A DNA stretch of 37,885 bases from Chitinophaga pinensis. GTDB lineage: Bacteria; Bacteroidota; Bacteroidia; CAMBQF01. A model generated the notes under the pieces. That model saw nothing but the letters and a program-made list of their open reading frames with translations. It did no database searches and had not been told where the DNA came from. Of this stretch, positions 30,519 through 37,885 are shown one piece after another. Position numbers and translations under genes: made by a program. The stretch lies in the NCBI GenBank assembly GCA_945869825.1, contig CAMBQF010000012.1:1-37885 (forward strand), read 5' to 3'. The first letter of the stretch is position 1. Every line of letters starts with the position of its first letter.

Positions 30519-30550
30519 ATAGGGGATAGGGAATAGGGGATACGGGATAG
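30519..30550. repeat. GGGATA-type short tandem repeat in the deoC promoter region
   Basis: ataggggatagggaataggggatacgggatag. Confidence 0.7.
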
Positions 30551-30574
30551 AAATTTTACACAGTCTTAACAGCC

Positions 30575-31309
30575 CTAATTTTCAAAATCGAACCGTACGG
30601 GGAAGGTAACATAGAAATCAACGGGTTTGCCTTTACGCTCGCCGGGAATCCACGGGGGCATGGTTTTAAACACGCGTACTACCTCCATATCGAGCCCGCT
30701 GTTGCGTATGCCTTTCAGTACGGCAAAATCGCGGAGGGACCCAGTGGCACTTACATAAAAGGCCAGGTATACCGCACCTGAATAGCCATTTTTGCGAGAA
30801 AACTCAGGGTATTTAAGATTAGCCCTTAAAAAATCGTAGAGAGCAGCTTCGCCACCGGGAAACTGTGGCTTTTTATCTACCCTAATCATATTGGCAGGCA
30901 GCGGTTCGCTGCTGTTTTTCATAGCCGATGTATCGGCCTGCTTAGGGGTATTATTATCAGTAGGAGTTGTAATAACAGGCTTTACCGGGTTTACAACAGG
31001 TGTAACCGTTACCAGCTGGTTTTTTACCGGGGTAATATTGTCTACCGCTTTTAGGGGCTTGGCATTTTGCTTTGCCGCCGTTGGCTTAGCATTATCGGCA
31101 ATGGGCTTAAACACATATACCTCTTTAGCAATGTAAAAGCTTGACGAGTCTTTTGGGGCGAAGTAAAAGTCATCCGCCTCGGCCGATGTGTAGTTAAACG
31201 CCAGGTACACTATCCCCAAAACCAATAGCAGGGCTATTTCAAAATACATGAAACGCCTGCTCTCCAAGTTAGCCTTGGGGGTTTTCTTCGGTTTTAAAAC
31301 AGAATCCAT
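30575..31309 (-). CDS. Energy transducer TonB family protein
   Basis: N-terminal TM, Pro/Lys-rich linker, C-terminal PQFPGGEAALYDFLRANLKYPEFSRKNGYSGAVYLAFYVSATGSL...VDFYVTFPVRFDFEN. Confidence 0.88.
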   Translation of the reverse strand: MDSVLKPKKTPKANLESRRFMYFEIALLLVLGIVYLAFNYTSAEADDFYFAPKDSSSFYIAKEVYVFKPIADNAKPTAAKQNAKPLKAVDNITPVKNQLVTVTPVVNPVKPVITTPTDNNTPKQADTSAMKNSSEPLPANMIRVDKKPQFPGGEAALYDFLRANLKYPEFSRKNGYSGAVYLAFYVSATGSLRDFAVLKGIRNSGLDMEVVRVFKTMPPWIPGERKGKPVDFYVTFPVRFDFEN

Positions 31310-31348
31310 ATAGGTACCCTTGCAGGGCAGCAAAAACTAAGCCGAAGC

Positions 31349-31729
31349 TTAGTGACCTATCAGCGCACGGTATGCCTCTGCCGACAAAAGGTCGTCAACA
31401 TCAGCAACATTGGCTACTTTGGCTTTAATCATCCAGCCTTCGCCGTATGGGTCGGTGTTTACCAACTCAGGGTTTCCGTCTAGTGCAGGGTTAACCTCCA
31501 ACACTTCGCCGGTAATAGGCATAAACAGGTCTGATACGGTTTTAACAGCCTCAACAGTGCCAAACACGCTTTCAGCGTCTACATTATCGCCAACGGTGGT
31601 AATGTCAACAAACACAATATCGCCAAGTTCGCTTTGTGCAAATTCGGTAATACCAATGGTTGCTGTATCGCCATCTAAACGTACCCACTCGTGGTCTTTA
31701 GTATACTTAAGTTCTTCAGGAAAGTTCAT
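31349..31729 (-). CDS. gcvH: Glycine cleavage system H protein
   Basis: [43 protein letters not shown]...[28 protein letters not shown]. Start moved to 31729. Confidence 0.96.
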   Translation of the reverse strand: MNFPEELKYTKDHEWVRLDGDTATIGITEFAQSELGDIVFVDITTVGDNVDAESVFGTVEAVKTVSDLFMPITGEVLEVNPALDGNPELVNTDPYGEGWMIKAKVANVADVDDLLSAEAYRALIGH

Positions 31730-31794
31730 AGTGAAAAATTGTTGGCTCAAAATTAGGATTTTCTAGTTAAGTAGCAACTAATATTGGTCATATT

Positions 31795-32670
31795 CTACAA
31801 CTCGTAGCCGTGTTGTTTCAAAAAGCGCTCATCATTACGCCAGTCGGGCTTAACCTTAACATACAGCTCTAAAAACACCTTTTGGTCAAGGAACTTCTCA
31901 ATATCTATACGTGCCTGTGTGCCAACCTTTTTTAGCATAGAGCCTTTGTGGCCTATCAATATGCCCTTTTGGGTTTCGCGTGCGGCTACTATTACCGCAC
32001 GGATGCGGGTAATGGTTTCTTCCTCTTTGTATTCTTCTATCTCTACTTCTACCGAGTATGGAATCTCTTGCTGGTAGTTGTTGAATATCTTTTCACGGAT
32101 AATTTCTGATACAAAAAAGCGCTCGGGCCTGTCGGTAAGGGCTTCTTTATCGTAAAACGGCTCGCCATCGGGTAATAAAGCAACCAAAGTTTCCAATAGC
32201 GAGTCTGTCCCCAGTTTTTCTAAGGCTGATAAAAGAATAACCTCTGCCTTTGGCAACAACGCCTGCCATTGGCCAATGCGTTCTTTTACCGTTGGCTGGT
32301 CTACGGTGTCAACCTTGTTAAGAGCAAGAATAACTGGCACAGTAGCGTGTACCACCTTTTCCATAATCTCATTCGCCTCTATAGGCTCTTTTATATCTGC
32401 AACGTATAGAATAACGTCAGCATCGGTAAGGGCGCTGCGCACAAACTTCATCATACTATCATGCAGCTTATAGCCGGGCTTAACAATACCGGGGGTATCA
32501 GAAAACACCAGCTGAAACTCAGGTCCGTTGACTATACCTAATATACGGTGGCGGGTAGTTTGGGCCTTAGGGGTGATGATTGACAAACGCTCGCCGGTAA
32601 GTACGTTCATCAGCGTCGACTTGCCCGCATTGGGTTTGCCTATAATATTTACGAATCCTGCTTTGTGCAT
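31795..32670 (-). CDS. era: GTPase Era
   Basis: GFVNIIGKPNAGKSTLMNVLTG, SDTPGIVKPGYKLH, ALNKVDTV, C-terminal KH-like GHKGSMLKKVGTQARIDIE. Confidence 0.97.
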   Translation of the reverse strand: MHKAGFVNIIGKPNAGKSTLMNVLTGERLSIITPKAQTTRHRILGIVNGPEFQLVFSDTPGIVKPGYKLHDSMMKFVRSALTDADVILYVADIKEPIEANEIMEKVVHATVPVILALNKVDTVDQPTVKERIGQWQALLPKAEVILLSALEKLGTDSLLETLVALLPDGEPFYDKEALTDRPERFFVSEIIREKIFNNYQQEIPYSVEVEIEEYKEEETITRIRAVIVAARETQKGILIGHKGSMLKKVGTQARIDIEKFLDQKVFLELYVKVKPDWRNDERFLKQHGYEL

Positions 32671-32723
32671 GGGGCAAAGGTACGGATTTAGCGGTTAGCG
32701 CATAACGTGCAGGGGATGGGGTA

Positions 32724-32772
32724 TAAAATACAAAACCCCCAACATTACTATTGAGGGTTTCTTTCGGTAGCG
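32724..32772. repeat. 49-bp direct repeat, left copy (candidate att site)
   Basis: taaaatacaaaacccccaacattactattgagggtttctttcggtagcg, identical to 36125-36173. Confidence 0.9.
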
Positions 32773-32868
32773 GGTGATCAGGCAATTTCTAACTTTTTAG
32801 AAGGTTTTGAATTGGTAGTTGATTTGTGGAAATACATGAATTGGCGAGATGAATAATTTTCATGCGGA

Positions 32869-33042
32869 TTATAAGTTTTCTTTAACCACATATCCAGCAA
32901 CAGCTGCTGCAGAAGCATAAATAATAACGGTGGTCGGTCCTTGTAATTTTATCGCTACCAATAAAGGCTTAGTAGAAGTTGTTTTGCCAGCAACAACACC
33001 TGAAACGGTCGTAAATAATGCAGTATGAGTGTGATGTTGCAT
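32869..33042 (-). CDS. Possible 57-aa small protein with hydrophobic segment
   Basis: Hand translation MQHHTHTALFTTVSGVVAGKTTSTKPLLVAIKLQGPTTVIIYASAAAVAGYVVKENL*. Confidence 0.35.
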   Translation of the reverse strand: MQHHTHTALFTTVSGVVAGKTTSTKPLLVAIKLQGPTTVIIYASAAAVAGYVVKENL

Positions 33043-33312
33043 GAAGTCTTGTATCGATTAGGATATAAACTTTTCAAATGAAAAACTGTGTAAAAGTCCT
33101 TTGAGGGCGTGTAAAGGCCTATGCAATAATACGTGGGTTAATGGTTATATTTGAATGCAATCAATTAAAAATGAATTGGTAATTAGATTAATAAAACGAT
33201 ACAAAGTTTCGCATATCACTCCATTATTGTATGGCTAAGCGAAGGGTTGTATCACTTATATACTAGTTGTAGCCAATTTTAGGACGACAATATCGAACAG
33301 AAGAACTCAATA

Positions 33313-33347
33313 AAAAAAATCACAAGAACTGAAACCCTTGTGATTTA
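33313..33347 (-). terminator. Intrinsic terminator of the outer-membrane protein gene
   Basis: Minus strand AAATCACAAGGGTTTCAGTTCTTGTGATTTTTTTTA: perfect 9-10 bp stem plus T8. Confidence 0.85.
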
Positions 33348-33386
33348 ATCTTAAACGACATCGCAACCCTTTAAATTTATTATTGT

Positions 33387-33962
33387 TTATCTGAAAACAT
33401 AAGCTATTGTAAGTGTACCCCAATTATTTTTCAATGTAGTTCCTGGCATGTAAGACTTATTCAAAAGACCAAAATTGTAACAAGCTCCAATTTCAATGCG
33501 TGATGTTATATTATAGTTAACTGCAATTGGAATTCCAAAATCACTTCGTCTTAAAGTTTCCCGATTATACATAGAATTCTCACTAACTGTAATCAAATTG
33601 TCCCAGTAAAACCCAGCAGCAACGCTAAATTTCTCATTAACTAAATATTTTAGCATAGTTGATGAGTAGATATACCCCAATTTCAAACTTTCTACACCGC
33701 CAGTTTCATTTTCTCCTCTTTGATTATAAGTGATAACTGTGGATAATGTAAACTTTTTAGAAAACTTCGAATCCCATAAAAAACCACCTGTAAAACTAAT
33801 TAAAGGTTTACCGTAATAGTTTGTTAATGTAGATATACTCGCTCCTGCCACAATTCCAAAAAAGTTCTTCTTTGGTTTTTCAGACTTGTCTTGTGCGAAG
33901 CTTTCCGTTATGGAAAACAATAAGGCAAGTAATACTACTGTTGACTTAAATAAATTTTTCAT
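33387..33962 (-). CDS. Outer membrane beta-barrel protein, hypothetical
   Basis: Signal peptide ...ITESFAQ; alternating beta-strands ending in TIAYVFR. Confidence 0.75.
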   Translation of the reverse strand: MKNLFKSTVVLLALLFSITESFAQDKSEKPKKNFFGIVAGASISTLTNYYGKPLISFTGGFLWDSKFSKKFTLSTVITYNQRGENETGGVESLKLGYIYSSTMLKYLVNEKFSVAAGFYWDNLITVSENSMYNRETLRRSDFGIPIAVNYNITSRIEIGACYNFGLLNKSYMPGTTLKNNWGTLTIAYVFR

Positions 33963-33977
33963 TTATTATTTTAGTTA

Positions 33978-34160
33978 TTATTTGAATTTAAGATTAATCA
34001 AAATTTCGTGCTTCAACAACCCTATATTTATCAGATTTGTCATTTTATTATTATTTATAGAATTTGTTTCGCTTGTTGAATTTGTTTGCGCTGTGCCACA
34101 GGAAGCGAGAATACCTGATAGAGCTAATACTGCTAATACTTTTCTCATTGTCTTGGTCAT
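33978..34160 (-). CDS. Small lipoprotein (60 aa)
   Basis: MTKTMRKVLAVLALSGILASCGTAQ lipobox; 15 nt upstream of the barrel gene. Confidence 0.55.
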   Translation of the reverse strand: MTKTMRKVLAVLALSGILASCGTAQTNSTSETNSINNNKMTNLINIGLLKHEILINLKFK

Positions 34161-34187
34161 TTAGCAAATAATTATCACTTTTGTTTC

Positions 34188-34260
34188 GCAAGCAAAATTA
34201 CAATTTAACTTTCAATATGCAAGTAATAATATAAATAAATTTCATTTTGCAAGTAAAATT
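34188..34260. promoter_or_regulatory. Three direct GCAAGYAAWAWT repeats at ~30-bp spacing (candidate HxlR operator)
   Basis: GCAAGCAAAATTA 34188, GCAAGTAATAAT 34219, GCAAGTAAAATT 34249, between divergent genes. Confidence 0.5.
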
Positions 34261-34265
34261 TAATA

Positions 34266-34769
34266 TTGACTAAACAGATGCAACAAGATTTCAGATGTAA
34301 TTGCCCGTTTACCTCAGCCTTAGATGTCTTGGGAGACAAGTGGATATTGGTCATCATAAAGCAAATACTCATTGAAGGGAAAGAAACTTTTAAAGACTTT
34401 ACCGAAGCCGATGAAGCTATTGCGACCAATATTCTTTCTGCGAAACTCAAAATCTTGGAAGAAGTGGGACTTATCATCAAAACCCAACGACCAGACAATA
34501 AAAAGACTAACCTCTACCTCTTGACCGAAAAGGGACTATCTTTGACACCTATCCTTGTAGAACTTGCCACTTGGAGCGATAAGAATCTTAGAGACATACA
34601 TCCGACCATTGTGAATGGAGAAGCAATGGATTTCCTAAGGAATGATAAAACGGCTTTTGCGAATGAAATAGAGAAAAGCTATAGAGAAAAACTGGCTACA
34701 ACATCACCTATACGCAAGCAGGGGTTTCGTGTGTATAACGTCAAACCAAAGTGTACTAAAGTAGGATGA
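34266..34769 (+). CDS. HxlR-family winged-helix regulator
   Basis: CNCPFTSALDVLGDKWILVIIKQILIEGKETFKDFTEADEAIATNILSAKLKILEEVGLI. C-terminus probably altered by the IS3 insertion. Confidence 0.9.
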   Translation: MTKQMQQDFRCNCPFTSALDVLGDKWILVIIKQILIEGKETFKDFTEADEAIATNILSAKLKILEEVGLIIKTQRPDNKKTNLYLLTEKGLSLTPILVELATWSDKNLRDIHPTIVNGEAMDFLRNDKTAFANEIEKSYREKLATTSPIRKQGFRVYNVKPKCTKVG

Positions 34770-34820
34770 TAAATCTTGGACATTTTCTTAAGTTTAACAA
34801 TAGTAAAAAACAACAAGAAA

Positions 34821-35192
34821 ATGGAATCAAACACAAATGGTTACAAGAAACGAGGTCCTAAAGCAAGTGGTTTAATAAAAGACATTAAACGCAGGACACA
34901 AAAGACCTACAATGCTGAAGAAAAGATACGTATAGTCCTAGAAGGCTTGCGGGGAGAAGACACCATAGCTAACATCTGCCGAAAATACGGTATTAATGAT
35001 AGCGTATATTACAAATGGAGTAAAGACTTCTTAGAGGCTGGTAAAAAGCGTTTAAGTGGCGATACAGAACGTAATGCTAATGGTACAGAGGTTTTGGATT
35101 TGAAGAAAGAGAATGACAACCTAAAGAAAGCCTTGGCCGATTTATATCTGCATAATGAATTGCTTAAAAAAAGTTTAACCGGGTTGGATTAA
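34821..35192 (+). CDS. IS3-family transposase OrfA
   Basis: RRTQKTYNAEEKIRIVLEGLRGEDTIANICRKYGINDSVYYKWSKDFLEAGKKRLSGD. Confidence 0.92.
   Translation: MESNTNGYKKRGPKASGLIKDIKRRTQKTYNAEEKIRIVLEGLRGEDTIANICRKYGINDSVYYKWSKDFLEAGKKRLSGDTERNANGTEVLDLKKENDNLKKALADLYLHNELLKKSLTGLD
35166..35173 (+). promoter_or_regulatory. Candidate -1 programmed ribosomal frameshift site
   Basis: A7G at the end of OrfA; a -1 shift reads KFNRVGLNPQ|MRRYMRLNQ... openly into OrfB. Confidence 0.6.
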
Positions 35193-35200
35193 ACCCACAA

Positions 35201-35800
35201 ATGCGACGTTATATGCGGTTAAACCAGAGTGAGAAATTTGAGGTGATACAGCTTGTGGAAAAGTCAGAACAAGGCGTGAATGATACCTTAAAAGAGCTAG
35301 GTATCCATAAAAGTACCTTTTACCAATGGTATAATGCTTATTTGACAGGTGGTTATGATGGGTTGGCCAATAAGCCAGGAAGGCGAAGGCAGTATTGGAA
35401 TCAAATACCCGAAGAAGAAAAGCAGGGCATTGTGGAGCTTGCTTTAGAATATCCAGAGCGTTCGCCTAGAGAAGTAGCCTGTTTGTTTACAGATACCTAC
35501 AAACGCTTTGTATCAGAAAGTTCTGTGTATAGGGTTCTAAAAGTTAAAGGGCTTATACAGCCACCTGCCTTTGATTTGATAAGGGCTTCGGATGAATTTA
35601 GCGATAAAACAGTGCGGGTAAATGAAATGTGGCAAACAGATTTTACCTACTTTAAAATACCGGGCTGGGGCTGGTATTACCTAAGTACTGTTTTGGATGA
35701 TTACAGCCGATTTATTGTGCATTGGCAGCTTTGTAAGTCAATGAAATCAACAGACGTAGAAGACACTCTAAATCAGGCTATGGTAAAATCAAGTCTAAAG
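35201..35800 (+). pseudogene. IS3-family transposase OrfB, 3'-truncated
   Basis: WQTDFTYFKIPGWGWYYLSTVLDDYSRFIVHW (first two catalytic D); reading frame runs into a tRNA-like fragment at ~35801. Confidence 0.85.
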
Positions 35801-35859
35801 GTAGCGCGTGGGGGACTCGAACCTCCGTCCGCCTGTGGCGGATATGAGGCCAACGAGCT
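35801..35859 (-). pseudogene. tRNA-Met 3' fragment with palindrome replacing the anticodon-stem 3' side/variable loop
   Basis: Minus: AGCTCGTTGGCCTCATA[TCCGCCACAGGCGGA]CGGAGGTTCGAGTCCCCCACGCGCTAC versus intact tRNA AGCTCGTTGGGCTCATA[ACCCAAAGGT]CGGAGGTTCGAGTCCCCCCCGCGCTAC. Confidence 0.8.
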
Positions 35860-36107
35860 TATAGTACTAAGGATATTTTCCTTTGTCCATTTTCTGCGAT
35901 TCCTGATTTTAGCCACTTTTCTCTTTTCATGGCTCTGTCTTTAGATATGTATTCTTCTGTATGTAATACAATCCACGGCCTAAATTTTACAGTATATCCT
36001 TTTGTATTTAGGGTATTATGACCAATTAAACGCTTTGGCAAATCACTTGTAAAACCTATATAAGTTTTTTGATATTTTTCAGAGTACAGAATATAGACAG
36101 TGAACAT
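35859..36107 (-). CDS. GIY-YIG nuclease family protein
   Basis: MFTVYILYSEKYQKTYIGFTSDLPKRLIGHN...RPWIVLHTEEYISKDRAMKREKWLKSG. Start moved to 36107. Confidence 0.9.
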   Translation of the reverse strand: MFTVYILYSEKYQKTYIGFTSDLPKRLIGHNTLNTKGYTVKFRPWIVLHTEEYISKDRAMKREKWLKSGIAENGQRKISLVL

Positions 36108-36124
36108 ACAAGGCTGCGGTTTAC

Positions 36125-36168
36125 TAAAATACAAAACCCCCAACATTACTATTGAGGGTTTCTTTCGG

Positions 36169-36173
<5 letters not shown>
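36125..36173. repeat. 49-bp direct repeat, right copy (tRNA 3' end plus terminator)
   Basis: Identical to 32724-32772; includes 5 nt of the tRNA acceptor end and the AAACCC...GGGTTT hairpin. Confidence 0.9.
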
Positions 36174-36240
<67 letters not shown>

Positions 36241-36252
36241 CTATTGAGGGTG

Positions 36253-36282
36253 CAAAAGTACACTTTATATTGACAATGTCAA
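36253..36282 (-). promoter_or_regulatory. Promoter of tRNA-Met
   Basis: Minus TTG-N19-TACTTTTG, fitting the Bacteroidota -33/-7 consensus. Confidence 0.75.
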
Positions 36283-36373
36283 CAAGAAAAACAAAATAAT
36301 GTTGAATGCAGCCTGATACCAAGGGATTGCGCCGCGTAAAAGTTTGCTAAAATTTTATACTTTTGCCCATATT

Positions 36374-36453
36374 GCCCTGGTGGCGAAATTGGTAGACGCA
36401 CCATCTTGAGGGGGTGGCGGGCAACCGTAGCGGTTCGAATCCGCTTCAGGGCA
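36374..36453 (+). tRNA. tRNA-Leu(GAG)
   Basis: GCCCTGGTGGCGAAATTGGTAGACGC...CCATC TTGAGGG GGTGG...GCGGTTCGAATCCGCTTCAGGGCA. Confidence 0.93.
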
Positions 36454-36463
36454 CAAAAAAAGC

Positions 36464-36487
36464 AAACAGGCTACGGCCTGTTTTTTT
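36464..36487 (+). terminator. Intrinsic terminator of tRNA-Leu
   Basis: AAACAGGC-TACG-GCCTGTTT plus T-run. Confidence 0.88.
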
Positions 36488-36498
36488 ATTTTTGTCAT

Positions 36499-36846
36499 AT
36501 GCTAACCCCACTCGATAATTTCTTTGCCCAACAACCGGAGCCGGCCAAAAGCTGTATGGAATACCTGCGGGCCTATATACTAAAGCAAAGCCCCTATATT
36601 ACTGAGGAGTGGAAATACGGCCTGCCGTTTTATTACTATAGGGGCAAAATGTTTTGCTACCTGTGGACACATAAAAAATATAAGCAGCCCTATATTGGTA
36701 TAGTTAAGGGTGCGCAACTAAACCAACCCGATTTGCTACAGGAAAAGCGCAAAACAATGAAGATTTTACTGGTTGACCCTACTAAAGATATTCCTCTGAA
36801 AACCCTTAATGTGCTGTTTAAAGATATGTTGGCGCTTTATCAATAG
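36499..36846 (+). CDS. DUF1801-like domain protein
   Basis: SCMEYLRAYILKQSPYITEEWKYGLPFYYYRGKMFCYLWTHKKY...YIGIVKG. The ORF-track start lies inside tRNA-Leu; ATG at 36499 used. Confidence 0.82.
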   Translation: MLTPLDNFFAQQPEPAKSCMEYLRAYILKQSPYITEEWKYGLPFYYYRGKMFCYLWTHKKYKQPYIGIVKGAQLNQPDLLQEKRKTMKILLVDPTKDIPLKTLNVLFKDMLALYQ

Positions 36847-37151
36847 CGGCAAAATATAGTAGAAAATGGTATTTACAATTTACTAACTTCTGTTCTACAT
36901 AATAGAGGCATCTGGCTAATTGCATAAAACAATTTGCAAATAATCATTGATTGTAGTTTACTGGGTTTCTATATACACTATTATGATATTATCTGTCTTA
37001 TTAAGATATTGCCCAGTTTAAAATATTACTGTTAAAACAGGTTGCGGGCAAAAGATAGTTTGCCGGCTAAATAAGCCTGCACAATGGCCATTATAAGGTG
37101 CTATATTTGGCTTTTCACAAAGGTTTCCAACCTGCAAGGTTTAAATATACT

Positions 37152-37625
37152 ATGGCAAATAATTACGAACGCATGATTAAGCTGGTAACAGCGTTTTTTG
37201 GTACCCGGACAGACCCTGACCAGATAAGTGTTACCGACGAAGAAAGGGAACGGCTGGAGCAACTACACCCCGCCACATTTAGCGAGGTAGCTAATAATGA
37301 TGGCCCAATAGTGTGGTTATTACTATTCCCCACAACTACCGAATTAATGAATCTATTTTTGGAAGAAAAACTAACCGAACGCGAGCTGCTGGAACAAACC
37401 CACCCCGGCGATAATTTCGAGGCTGTTTATTTATGCTCGGCGTATGTGCTGCCTGAGTTTAGAAAGCAGGGGCTCACACACAAGCTTACCCTTGATGCCA
37501 TTAAAAGCATGCAAAAAGACCATGCAATAAAAGCCCTTTTTTATTGGCCCTTTAGCGAAGAAGGAAAACAGCTTGCTCAAACCGTGGCGGCTGAACTGGT
37601 ATTGCCTTTGTATGAGCACAAGTAA
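37152..37625 (+). CDS. GNAT-like N-acetyltransferase, putative
   Basis: AVYLCSAYVLPEFRKQGLTHKLTLDAIKSM resembles GNAT motif A. Confidence 0.6.
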   Translation: MANNYERMIKLVTAFFGTRTDPDQISVTDEERERLEQLHPATFSEVANNDGPIVWLLLFPTTTELMNLFLEEKLTERELLEQTHPGDNFEAVYLCSAYVLPEFRKQGLTHKLTLDAIKSMQKDHAIKALFYWPFSEEGKQLAQTVAAELVLPLYEHK

Positions 37626-37694
37626 ATAGAAGTGGCGCTAATTCACAAAATCTGCTAAATTTGCCCGATTTCATTTTTCATCCATCAAAATAGT

Positions 37695-37885
37695 ATGAAA
37701 CAATTAGTAGTAGTTTTAGTATCATTTTTATTTAGTGTTAACGTGTTTGCACAGGTAGCTGCAGACACTAACAAAATTGATGCACAAGGCCGCAAACAGG
37801 GCTTGTGGAAAGAAAAAATCAACAGCCTTGACGGTACAGGCCATTACGTTGACGACAAGAAAAACGGCCTGTGGCAGGTGTTTCA
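37695..37885 (+). CDS. MORN-variant/YwqK-like secreted protein, cut by the window end
   Basis: MKQLVVVLVSFLFSVNVFAQVAADTNKIDAQGRKQGLWKEK...GTGHYVDDKKNGLWQVF. Confidence 0.65.
   Translation, partial: MKQLVVVLVSFLFSVNVFAQVAADTNKIDAQGRKQGLWKEKINSLDGTGHYVDDKKNGLWQVF

Larger units (their letters stand above)
34752..35800 (+). mobile_element. Truncated IS3-family element
   Basis: OrfA + OrfB; candidate left end TGTACT...TTGGACA; right end and the third DDE residue missing. Confidence 0.75.

Noticed and set aside
36406-36498. N-terminal extension of the DUF1801 ORF
   Set aside because: Begins within tRNA-Leu and crosses its terminator; ATG 36499 with an upstream -7 box is far more likely.

Overview
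The window is 37.9 kb of a Bacteroidota chromosome, judging by a T9SS type A C-terminal domain, a TonB-dependent receptor, TAnnTTTG -7 boxes, an SdhCAB complex with one cytochrome b subunit, and GIY-YIG/tRNA juxtaposition. Most of it is housekeeping: queA, sdhCAB, TolC plus an efflux adaptor, tsaB, a thiolase, an acyltransferase, idi, O-antigen ligase/Wzz, an M19 dipeptidase, NDH-2, a YtxJ-like protein, a DUF5686-like protein, a RelE-type TA pair, deoC plus two ALDH genes, a TonB protein, gcvH and era. The most interesting items are: (1) deoC-ALDH-truncated ALDH, which looks like an ALDH16-type enzyme split into two genes; (2) a 3401-bp segment bounded by perfect 49-bp direct repeats that start at the 3' end of an initiator-like tRNA-Met and carry its terminator. 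The segment holds an HxlR regulator, an outer-membrane protein, a decayed IS3 element, a GIY-YIG gene and a tRNA fragment with a palindrome in it, but no integrase; (3) a recurrent TAnnTTTG-N3-5-ATG arrangement at seven genes, suggesting leaderless transcripts; (4) several families of intergenic palindromic repeats, two copies of which start right at stop codons. All calls were made by eye. No database search was run.
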